Positions 7,434 to 13,432 of a stretch of 13,432 nucleotides of DNA are shown piece after piece; the first letter of the stretch is position 1, and every line of letters starts with the position of its first letter. Made by a program: the position numbers and the translations under genes. The notes below the pieces were generated by a model. It was not told where the DNA came from and did not search any database. It saw only the letters and a program-made list of their open reading frames with translations. This stretch comes from Methylococcaceae bacterium (GTDB lineage: Bacteria; Pseudomonadota; Gammaproteobacteria; Methylococcales; Methylomonadaceae): positions 1 to 13,432 of the forward strand of contig CANNNN010000027.1 in NCBI GenBank assembly GCA_947506075.1, given 5' to 3'.

Positions 7434-8258
7434 ATGACTAACAATTATCCTTTTGAACTAGTAGAAAGCGAAACCATTGCGGGTGCGGTATTTGAGGTGG
7501 TTCAGTACAAAAACCTGAAAGGCTCCGATGATCTGGAGGTCGCAGAAAAGGTATTTTTCGCCAATCAGGCCGATATCCATTTAAAAATGCTGCGGGTGAC
7601 ATTGGATAAAAGCGAACTGTTGATCGAGCCGGGCGCCTTGTATTTTATGAAAGGTACACTGCAACTGGAGTCGGGTGTCCAGGGAGGTATTGCCAAAGGT
7701 TTAATGCGTAAGTTTATGACCGGAGAGACCTTGTTTCAATCGCGGATTAAAGGTTCCGGCGAGATTTATCTGGAGCCTAGTTTCGGTCATTATATGTTGT
7801 TCAATATCGACAAGGATGCGCTGATCCTGGATAAAAGAGCGTTTCATTGCGCGTCAGCCGGTTTAGAAGTTAGCGCAAAAATCCAGCAGAATGTCTCCAG
7901 CGCGTTGTTTGGCGGCGAGGGTTTTTTTCAGACCCAGGTAAAAGGTACGGGCATCGTGGTACTGAACTCACCGGTGCCGGTTTCCGAGCTGCTGACCTAT
8001 GATTTGGCCGCCGGAGAAAAATTGTCTGTCGATGGCAATTTTGCATTTGTAAGAACCGCCAACGTCAGCTTTCATGCAGAGAAATCGGGAAAATCCCTGT
8101 TTCAATCGGTGACCAGCGGCGAAGGTTTATTGCAAACCTTTACTGGCCCCGGTATGGTCTGGATAGCCCCTACCCAGGGCGTATACGATAAGATGAAAAT
8201 GAATAACAGTATTGCTAATCTAAGCCATGCTCAAGGCAGCATGGGGACCAGAACTTGA
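7434..8258 (+). CDS. AIM24 (DUF124) family protein in the ter operon
   Basis: This protein of 274 residues fits the AIM24/DUF124 family, a beta-rich fold named after yeast mitochondrial Aim24 and common in bacteria without a defined biochemical role. The sequence shows successive beta-strand units with Gly-rich turns: SGSGEIYLEPSFGHYMLF-like segments near 100-125, KGTGIVVLNSPVPV near 165-180, and SGEGLLQTFTGPGMVWIAP near 225-245. There is no signal peptide and no transmembrane segment. It lies between the ATP-grasp and PRTase-TRSP genes and its end touches or overlaps the next coding start, so it is co-expressed with the metabolite genes. It has no visible catalytic motif, which suggests a binding, scaffold or membrane-surface role rather than an enzymatic step. 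The family call is good, the role is unknown. Confidence 0.8.
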   Translation: MTNNYPFELVESETIAGAVFEVVQYKNLKGSDDLEVAEKVFFANQADIHLKMLRVTLDKSELLIEPGALYFMKGTLQLESGVQGGIAKGLMRKFMTGETLFQSRIKGSGEIYLEPSFGHYMLFNIDKDALILDKRAFHCASAGLEVSAKIQQNVSSALFGGEGFFQTQVKGTGIVVLNSPVPVSELLTYDLAAGEKLSVDGNFAFVRTANVSFHAEKSGKSLFQSVTSGEGLLQTFTGPGMVWIAPTQGVYDKMKMNNSIANLSHAQGSMGTRT

Positions 8259-8266
8259 AGCCAGAT

Positions 8267-9460
8267 ATGCCTAAAACACTAAGCATAAAATTAGACACCG
8301 GAACTCTGCTGCTCGATCTGGAACCCGGAACTATTCCACTTAATCGCTTGCTGGGATTTGCAGCCAGAGTGAGCAGTAAGCGCAAGTTTTTGTTGGTCAG
8401 CAAGGTCTTGGGCAAACATTATCCGGTCTCGCCCAAAGTCATGAGCTGGTCTTATCGCACTCTGGCCAGAGCAGTGTTAAAGTGCGGCGTTGGCGCCGGT
8501 TCAGTGTGGATAGGCATGGCGGAAACCGCAACCGGCCTGGGTTACGGCGTATTTGAAGCGGCCTGTAATGAAGGCGCGGAGCAGGCTCTGTTTATCCAGA
8601 CTACCCGCTATCATCTGGACGGCCTAGCACGGCTTGAGTTTGAAGAAGCCCACAGTCATGCGACTGACTTCTTTTTGTATTATCCTGAACAGATGAAACA
8701 TCGCGAACGGTTTTTAACCGCTAAAACCCTGGTCCTGATCGACGATGAAATCAGTACCGGGCTTACTTTTTTGCGTTTGATCAAGGCCTACAAAGCCGTT
8801 AATCCTAATCTTGAAAAAGTATTTATCGTCAGTCTGGTCAACTTTGCCCATCCTGAGCATAGAGCCGCTTTGGAAGAGCAAGCCGGTGTAGACGTGGACT
8901 GGGTGTGTTTCAGGCAGGGTCTATTGCGTTTTGAGGACGGCCTGAACACCGCGTTAGACAGCATCACCGTCAATGTTTCGGGCAATGGTGATTGCAAAAA
9001 GACGCTGTTAGCCTGGCCGGGGCGCTTAGGCTTGGATGCGCCGATCAGCCTGGAAAACGATGTGCTCGAGCAATTATGTAACAGCGGCTTCAGCCGGGAT
9101 AAAGTTCGCCCGATTCTGGTGTTAGGCACCGGCGAATGCAACGCTCCCGCCTATTTGCTGGGGCGTGAATTGGAAAGCCAGGGATTCAAGGTCAAGGTCC
9201 AAAGCACCACGCGCTCGCCTATCCATCAAGGCAACGATATTGCCCGGGTCTGCGCATTTCAAGACAACTATGACGATGGCATTCCCAATTTTATTTACAA
9301 CCTGAATCCGGATGATTACCGGGACATAATTCTTTGCCATGAAACGCCGCTGTGTGCGGCATTGCATGAACTTCTGTATCAATGGCAAGCCATTAGCGCA
9401 AGATTTGAACTACTACCGGATAGCACTACCCATGCAAAGTTACATTTTTTTAGACCTTGA
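8267..9460 (+). CDS. Phosphoribosyltransferase with C-terminal TRSP domain
   Basis: This protein (397 aa) combines an N-terminal PRTase-like domain with a C-terminal TRSP domain, an architecture tied to Ter gene clusters. The PRPP-binding loop is VLIDDEISTGLT, with acidic pair D159-D160, S163, T164 and G165, close to classical type I PRTases, so phosphoribosyl transfer is likely. The naming TRSP signature is at residues 315-318, after a WPGRLGLD segment and a Gly-rich LVLGTGE strand. The predicted role is to attach or release a ribose-phosphate unit on a base-like substrate. I chose ATG 8267, with GAAG at 8257-8260 as a modest ribosome site; a TTG at 8255 would add four residues and overlap the AIM24 stop. 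Its 3' end overlaps the HAD start by 29 bases, indicating translational coupling. Confidence 0.88.
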   Translation: MPKTLSIKLDTGTLLLDLEPGTIPLNRLLGFAARVSSKRKFLLVSKVLGKHYPVSPKVMSWSYRTLARAVLKCGVGAGSVWIGMAETATGLGYGVFEAACNEGAEQALFIQTTRYHLDGLARLEFEEAHSHATDFFLYYPEQMKHRERFLTAKTLVLIDDEISTGLTFLRLIKAYKAVNPNLEKVFIVSLVNFAHPEHRAALEEQAGVDVDWVCFRQGLLRFEDGLNTALDSITVNVSGNGDCKKTLLAWPGRLGLDAPISLENDVLEQLCNSGFSRDKVRPILVLGTGECNAPAYLLGRELESQGFKVKVQSTTRSPIHQGNDIARVCAFQDNYDDGIPNFIYNLNPDDYRDIILCHETPLCAALHELLYQWQAISARFELLPDSTTHAKLHFFRP

Positions 9461-10196
9461 TGACACGCTATTCCAGACCTTAAGAAAATGCGTTCCCGGT
9501 GTCAATGATCATGCCTTGCAGGTTCGGGCTGTATTGCCCGACGGCACCGCCAATTCCTTCGCGACGCATAAGCAGCAATGGCTGTGGCACTGGCTGTCCA
9601 AAGGTTTCAGGATAGTGCCGGTGACGGCGCGCGATGTGCACGCCTTTGAACGCGTCAACCTGCCATTTCAGGAAGAAGTGGTGTTAAATCACGGCGCGGT
9701 GATTCTGGATAAACAGCGCAAGGTTGACCCGGTGTGGATGGACAGGATTATGCAAAGCTTGCCGGAGTATCAGCAAAAATTGCTGGATGTCTGGGCCGAC
9801 GTTGAGCTTTATGCGCAACGCCACCCCGGTTTTAAACCCCGACTGGTCAACGATTTTGGCATTACCTGGTATGGCGTGATCAAACACACGGATGGCACAG
9901 AGATGATCTTGAAAACGCTGCTGGATCAACTGATCAAACCGCATCCGCATGTCGTCGACGGCAGTTTATATTGGCACATAAACGGCAATAACCTCGCCTT
10001 ATTACCGAAAATCATAAACAAGGAAAGCGCGGTCAGTTATCTACTGGACATCTACAAGCAGCAGCATCCCGAAGTCTTGACCTTTGGCGCTGGCGACAGC
10101 AAGACCGATGCGCCGTTTATGGCTTTGTGCGATTACGCGTTAATCCCTAAAAACACCCAGTTGTATGCTACGCTGGCCTTTGCCGAAACAAGTTAA
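9432..10196 (+). CDS. HAD-superfamily phosphatase of the Ter metabolite module
   Basis: This 254-residue haloacid-dehalogenase-type hydrolase has motif I DLDDT (nucleophile D8, acid D10) at the extreme N-terminus, a conserved lysine in INKESAVSYLL (K197), and motif IV GDSKTDAPFM (G221-D226). The spacing and a large cap between motifs resemble sucrose-phosphate-phosphatase and Cof-like HADs, which remove phosphate from small molecules. Within the cluster it would dephosphorylate a phosphoribosylated intermediate to give the nucleoside-like product; this is inference from context. The start ATG 9432 lies inside the end of the PRTase gene; the reading frame continues upstream to an earlier ATG at 9339, but those extra 31 residues precede a canonical HAD N-terminus and are not expected. 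Its TAA directly abuts the next ATG at 10197. Confidence 0.9.
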   Translation: MQSYIFLDLDDTLFQTLRKCVPGVNDHALQVRAVLPDGTANSFATHKQQWLWHWLSKGFRIVPVTARDVHAFERVNLPFQEEVVLNHGAVILDKQRKVDPVWMDRIMQSLPEYQQKLLDVWADVELYAQRHPGFKPRLVNDFGITWYGVIKHTDGTEMILKTLLDQLIKPHPHVVDGSLYWHINGNNLALLPKIINKESAVSYLLDIYKQQHPEVLTFGAGDSKTDAPFMALCDYALIPKNTQLYATLAFAETS

Positions 10197-11291
10197 ATGA
10201 GCGATCCTTTCTCTGGCAGTTACACCGCAGACGATGTGCAATTCCTGCTAAAACCGATAACGCTGCAGGACACGCCTATCCAGCTTAAGGAAGCCCTGAT
10301 TCAATCCGGGAAAAAACATTATTCCCAGCTGTTGACGCACGAATCCTTGCCACCTGAGCATTATCTGTCGCTATTTTATCAGGCGATGGACTTAAACCGG
10401 CAACGGATGGCCCAGCATCTACTCATCCTGGCGCAGCGCATTCTGGCAACTCGTCCGCAGGGCATTACCCTGGTTTCGCTGGCCCGCGCCGGAACGCCGG
10501 TCGGCGTGCTGCTTAAGCATGTACTCAAACGCTATTTCAACACCCAGGTTCATCATTATTCGATTTCCATATTGCGGGATGTCGGCATAGACCAAAATGC
10601 CTTGCGCCATATTTTGCAAAACCATCAGCCCGAATCGCTGGTTTTTGTCGATGGATGGACCGGCAAGGGTGTTATTGCGCGACAGTTGGCGACCAGCCTA
10701 CAGGATTTTGCAGTCAGCGATGCTGTGACTATTGCTGCCGAGTTGTATGTGTTAGCCGATTTATCAGGCAGCGCGACATATGCCGCAACTTCCGAGGATT
10801 ATTTGATACCCTCGTGTATATTGAACTCCACCGTATCGGGTTTGGTCAGCCGTTCGGTGTATGATCCGGCGTCAGCCGAACCTTCCGATTTTCATGCTTG
10901 CGTTTATTATCGGGAATTTGAACAACACGATTTATCTCGTTATTTCATAGATAGGATGCTGATTGCTGTTGAGTCTATATGGCAAGAAAATCAGGATGGA
11001 TTAGCCATCGGTTCCTATGACCGGTTACAATTACAAGGCATTTCCCAGGCGCTATTACACTGGATTAGCGAGTGTTACGGTATTAGCCAGTATAATTACG
11101 TTAAACCCGGCATCGGTGAGGCAACACGGGTTTTGCTGCGCCGCGAAGCACGGCTGTTGCTGTTGCAGGATTTGGATTGTGCATCAACCCGGCATTTGCG
11201 TTACCTGGCCGAATCCCGATCAATTGCTATCGAAGTTTTCCCCGACCTGCCGTATAAAGCGGTGGCGTTAATCAAAGAGATGCACTTATGA
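10197..11291 (+). CDS. PRTase-like protein with C-terminal PELOTA-type domain ('StiP' family)
   Basis: The protein has 364 residues. An N-terminal atypical PRTase-like domain (to about residue 260) is followed by a C-terminal segment (about 275-360) fitting the PELOTA-like RNA-binding domain found in Ter operons. The expected PRPP loop is LVFVDGWTGKG (149-158): D152 is kept but the usual second acidic residue is replaced by Gly-Trp, and Lys157 lies in the loop, so substrate or chemistry may differ from ordinary PRTases. A strongly featured segment, SCILNSTVSG, surrounds C207. Databases often call this family 'cysteine protease StiP'; nothing I see shows a protease catalytic set, and the operon argues for a biosynthetic or nucleic-acid-linked role. 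Start and stop are coupled: ATG follows the HAD stop directly, and its TGA overlaps the next ATG by four bases. Confidence 0.85.
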   Translation: MSDPFSGSYTADDVQFLLKPITLQDTPIQLKEALIQSGKKHYSQLLTHESLPPEHYLSLFYQAMDLNRQRMAQHLLILAQRILATRPQGITLVSLARAGTPVGVLLKHVLKRYFNTQVHHYSISILRDVGIDQNALRHILQNHQPESLVFVDGWTGKGVIARQLATSLQDFAVSDAVTIAAELYVLADLSGSATYAATSEDYLIPSCILNSTVSGLVSRSVYDPASAEPSDFHACVYYREFEQHDLSRYFIDRMLIAVESIWQENQDGLAIGSYDRLQLQGISQALLHWISECYGISQYNYVKPGIGEATRVLLRREARLLLLQDLDCASTRHLRYLAESRSIAIEVFPDLPYKAVALIKEMHL

Positions 11292-12223
11292 ATACAGCAC
11301 CGAAAGTTTTTTCACCCTGGTGTTTAGGGGCGTCACTGTATATGCCGGCGCATCGCCTAGACCTGATGGATTGCGCGAATGGCGAAAAACTGCCAGCCTT
11401 GCGTTCGATGATCTTCTGTACTGAAGATGCCGTATCTCATCATGACGTAGACAGCAGTTTGCGTCATTTGGGGCTATGCTTGCAGGGATTTAGGCACACG
11501 CCGCAGCGCTTTCGTTTTATCCGCGCCAGAAATCCTGAGATTCTGGCGCGGCTGCTGGCATTGCCCGAGATTGAAAAAATCGATGGCTTTGTGTTGCCGA
11601 AATTTAATGAAAGTGTGTTTCACGCTTATTTCGATCAATTGCAAGGTACCCACTTCAAGGTCATGCCGACGCTGGAAACCAGAGATGTGTTTGATGTCGG
11701 CGCAATGCGTGACTTGCGGCAGGGTTTGATGCAGGATGGCGTGTTTGAACAAATCTTAATGCTACGGATAGGCGGCAACGATTTGCTGAATATTTTGGGC
11801 ATCAGACGGCCCAGGGCTATGACTGTGTATGAAACGCCGCTGGGTCACCTGATAGCGCAATTGGTTTCGACATTTAAGCCCTACGGTTTCTCGTTGTCGG
11901 CACCGGTGTTTGAATATCTGGAGGACCCCCTCACCCTGCAAAAAGAGATACGGCTTGATTTGGCGCATGGCTTGATCGGTAAAACCGCCATACACCCGAC
12001 TCAGGTTTCGCCGATTGAAGCGATGTACAGCGTCGAAAGAGCGGATTATGAAATGGCGCAGAGCTTAAATCAGAGTTCGACACCGGCGGTATTCAGGATG
12101 CACGATGCGATGTGCGAAGTCGCGACGCACCAGCAATGGGGTCAGACTATTATGGATAGACACCGATATTACGGTGACAGGGAGTCACTTGGTTTGCAGG
12201 CGTATACTGAATTGTCTGTTTAA
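11288..12223 (+). CDS. CitE-like HpcH/HpaI-family C-C bond lyase
   Basis: This 311-residue protein is a TIM-barrel lyase related to the citrate lyase beta subunit and malyl-CoA lyases, in the Ter-associated C-C bond lyase subgroup. Motifs match the CitE plan: the CTEDAV strand at 44-49, IRARNP at 78-83 with substrate-binding arginines, TLETRD with E130 as probable metal ligand, RIGGNDLL, and GKTAIHPTQV around 232-241, a family hallmark. The likely reaction is cleavage or formation of a carbon-carbon bond in an acyl substrate, probably Mg-dependent. No acyl-carrier or CoA-transferase partner (CitD, CitF) is present, so citrate fermentation is unlikely. It overlaps the PRTase-PELOTA gene by four bases (ATGA) and ends the packed run. 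The last 50 residues extend beyond the barrel and are unassigned. Confidence 0.88.
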   Translation: MNTAPKVFSPWCLGASLYMPAHRLDLMDCANGEKLPALRSMIFCTEDAVSHHDVDSSLRHLGLCLQGFRHTPQRFRFIRARNPEILARLLALPEIEKIDGFVLPKFNESVFHAYFDQLQGTHFKVMPTLETRDVFDVGAMRDLRQGLMQDGVFEQILMLRIGGNDLLNILGIRRPRAMTVYETPLGHLIAQLVSTFKPYGFSLSAPVFEYLEDPLTLQKEIRLDLAHGLIGKTAIHPTQVSPIEAMYSVERADYEMAQSLNQSSTPAVFRMHDAMCEVATHQQWGQTIMDRHRYYGDRESLGLQAYTELSV

Positions 12224-12278
12224 TCGCGGACAGTTAAACTAAATTCACTATCATCCACTTAAACATCAGGAGAGCACC

Positions 12279-12731
12279 ATGAGTTTCGATAATTTTCTAA
12301 GTCAATTAAAAAGCAAAGCCAGTGAGTTAAAAACAGAGGCGTTAAAGTTTAAGAACAAGGATTTTCTGAATGCAGCGATGGCTGGCTCAGCCTTGATCGC
12401 TATGGCCGATGGTAGCGTCAGTTCGGAAGAAAAACAAAAAATGATCAAATTTATCGAAAGCCATGATGCGCTGTCGATCTTCACCACCAGTGATGTGATC
12501 AAGGCTTTTCAGGACTTTGTCGGCCAGCTTGAATTCGACAAGGACATAGGCGAGGCTAAAGCATACGAAGCCTTGGGCAAGATGAAATCAAACGCCCAGG
12601 CCGCGCGCTTGTTGATTCGAATGATTATCGGCATTGCCTCGTCGGATGGTAATTTTGACGATACTGAAAAAAAGGTGGCCGTTAGAATAGCCAACGAATT
12701 GGGTATTGATCCGGAGGAATTTGAATTGTAA
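12279..12731 (+). CDS. terB: TerB family tellurium-resistance protein
   Basis: This 150-residue all-helical protein belongs to the TerB family. It shows the two acidic metal-binding signatures of TerB, MADGSVSSEE at 42-51 and SSDGNFDDTE at 121-130, arranged symmetrically around the helical core. Length matches Klebsiella TerB. TerB is cytoplasmic and is reported to interact with the membrane protein TerC, linking it to TerD-family proteins, but TerC is not in this window. The gene follows the lyase after 55 bases and has its own strong ribosome site, AGGAGAG at 12268-12274, matching those of terD and terE. It could be the last gene of the same transcript or have its own promoter; no clear promoter is visible in the gap. 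Confidence 0.94.
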   Translation: MSFDNFLSQLKSKASELKTEALKFKNKDFLNAAMAGSALIAMADGSVSSEEKQKMIKFIESHDALSIFTTSDVIKAFQDFVGQLEFDKDIGEAKAYEALGKMKSNAQAARLLIRMIIGIASSDGNFDDTEKKVAVRIANELGIDPEEFEL

Positions 12732-12976
12732 CAGCGAAGGTATTCGTTCCTTCACATTCAACCCGCAGTAAAGCTTCGATGGGCGGCCAGTGATGGTCGC
12801 TCATTGATGCCTACCAAAAGTGCAAAGAGTGCAAAGCCGCTCAGGATTTGCAGCCATGATCAGACACCTCTGAAACCCGCAATAAGTCACAACAAACCCA
12901 TTTAATATAAACTACGTATTTATGCGTATCTTGTTGATTTTTAATATTAAATTGATTTTGTCGCTATGGAAATTTA

Positions 12977-13067
12977 AGGTGTATTTAAGGATACTATAGT
13001 TCAGATAGCCGCTAACTCATCGAAACAGTGAGTTACATGGGTATCTTAACTTCGTCAGGTGTATTTA
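12977..13067 (+). repeat. Eleven-base direct repeat upstream of the exported-protein gene
   Basis: AGGTGTATTTA occurs at 12977-12987 and again, exactly, at 13057-13067, 80 bases apart in the same orientation. The pair brackets a possible promoter element and a hairpin. It could be a paired binding site for a regulator of the downstream gene, or chance in AT-rich DNA. Confidence 0.35.
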
Positions 13068-13082
13068 TTAAAAAACATCTGA
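13013..13082 (+). promoter_or_regulatory. Two small stem-loops in the leader of the exported-protein gene
   Basis: The first stem pairs TAACTCA (13013-13019) with TGAGTTA (13029-13035), seven perfect pairs around a nine-base loop. The second pairs TCAGGTGT (13055-13062) with ACATCTGA (13075-13082), eight pairs with one G-T wobble around an AT-rich loop. Both lie within 100 bases of the start codon and could act in mRNA stability or translation control. The first could equally be a palindromic operator. No function is shown. Confidence 0.3.
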
Positions 13083-13112
13083 TGTTCTGAATATATTCAT
13101 GGAGTAAAGACA

Positions 13113-13432
13113 ATGAAACAATTTAATAAAAAAATATTAGCTGCAAGTATTCTTCTTGCATTGGGCGCTGCTTCAAATGCATGGGCGAACCCTACCAATA
13201 CTGCGACTGAAGTAGTTGACAGTCAATCTGCAAGTGTTGATTCTGCTGCTAAAGGTCAAGGAAACTCATCAATTAGTGAAGGGGGTACTTCTACAATTGG
13301 TGCTATTAGTGATACTACAACCAAAACTGACACCAACAACAGTCAAGATAATGATGTCAAGGCTAGTTACAATCAGGATAACGATACCAAAACCCTAACT
13401 GAAACTGACACCAACAACAGCCAAGATAATGA
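13113..13432 (+). CDS. Exported Asn/Asp/Ser/Thr-rich repeat protein, partial at the window end
   Basis: Only the first 106 residues are present; the frame is still open at the window edge. Residues 1-25 form a typical Sec signal peptide: a Lys-containing start, a hydrophobic Ala/Leu core, and cleavage expected after AWA at 23-25. The mature part is low in hydrophobic residues, lacks cysteine and is rich in Ser, Thr, Asn, Asp and Gln. From about residue 70 it enters repeats: TDTNNSQDN appears twice, 26 residues apart, and a shorter NQDNDTKT variant lies between. ATG 13113 has GGAG at 13101-13104. Related polar repeat proteins in proteobacteria are surface adhesins, calcium-binding repeats or curli-like amyloid subunits; I cannot tell which without the rest. 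Its AT-rich, repetitive DNA is unlike the genes upstream. Confidence 0.75.
   Translation, partial: MKQFNKKILAASILLALGAASNAWANPTNTATEVVDSQSASVDSAAKGQGNSSISEGGTSTIGAISDTTTKTDTNNSQDNDVKASYNQDNDTKTLTETDTNNSQDN
13324..13432 (+). repeat. Coding direct repeats inside the exported protein
   Basis: A 31-base unit at 13324-13354 recurs at 13402-13432 with a single base difference (silent T/C), at a 78-base period equal to 26 residues. The near-identity at DNA level points to recent duplication or ongoing repeat-number change. The second copy ends exactly at the window edge, so the array is likely longer. Confidence 0.8.

Larger units (their letters stand above)
12732..13112. other. AT-rich intergenic and leader region with repeats and hairpins
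   Basis: These 381 bases have no credible gene. The first third is mixed composition and holds a weak hairpin just after terB (GAAGG / CCTTC, 12736-12753), a GC-richer hairpin (GCGGCC / GGTCGC, 12783-12800) and a tandem nonamer AGTGCAAAG at 12819-12836; neither hairpin has a T-run. From about 12890 the DNA is AT-rich and reads like the promoter and leader of the downstream exported-protein gene. A TACTAT hexamer at 12992-12997 is a possible -10 without a good -35. Ribosome site GGAG lies at 13101-13104. Confidence 0.45.

Noticed and set aside
9339..9431. N-terminal extension of the HAD phosphatase from an upstream ATG
   Set aside because: The HAD motif I normally sits within the first dozen residues, and the extra segment overlaps the PRTase-TRSP coding sequence; ATG 9432 is preferred.
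12736..12753. Hairpin after terB as an intrinsic terminator
   Set aside because: The stem has five pairs with an eight-base loop and is not followed by a T-run.
12819..12836. Tandem AGTGCAAAG nonamer
   Set aside because: Only two units in non-coding DNA, no symmetry and no nearby start; probably slippage. It is too short to be a CRISPR-type array, and no spaced repeats exist elsewhere in the window.
13216..13398. 60-codon plus-strand frame at the window end
   Set aside because: It is out of frame with the signal-peptide-bearing exported-protein gene that spans the same DNA and arises from its repeats.

Overview
The window reads as a chromosomal segment of a gammaproteobacterium. The moderately GC-rich coding style and the short palindromic intergenic repeats would fit a methanotroph of the Methylococcales type, but this is an inference from general character; there is no taxonomic marker gene here. 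All genes I can support lie on the + strand.

Region 1 (183-4168) is an assimilatory nitrate reduction pair: an NAD(P)H/FAD pyridine-nucleotide-disulfide oxidoreductase resembling the N-terminal half of NirB, then NasA, a cytoplasmic molybdopterin nitrate reductase with an N-terminal [4Fe-4S] motif and a C-terminal BFD-like [2Fe-2S] domain. The likely electron route is NAD(P)H to FAD protein to NasA. A 100-bp block of four palindromes sits between the two genes.

Region 2 (4423-12731) is a complete-looking tellurium-resistance-type (Ter) stress gene set. Three TerD-family calcium-binding proteins (TerD, a TerD/TerE paralogue, TerZ) come first. They are followed by a tightly packed run of six genes: ATP-grasp ligase, AIM24-family protein, PRTase-TRSP protein, HAD phosphatase, PRTase-PELOTA protein (often labelled 'StiP cysteine protease') and CitE-like C-C bond lyase. 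TerB closes the set. The ATP-grasp/PRTase/HAD/PRTase/lyase combination is the Ter-associated module predicted by comparative genomics (Anantharaman, Iyer and Aravind, 2012) to make a nucleoside-like metabolite; to my knowledge the product is not known. TerA, TerC, TerF and TerY are not in the window. An imperfect long inverted repeat separates the first two terD genes from terZ.

Region 3 (12732-13432) is a roughly 380-bp AT-rich non-coding stretch with direct repeats and small hairpins, followed by the 5' part of a gene for an exported, Asn/Asp/Ser/Thr/Gln-rich repeat protein that runs off the window end.
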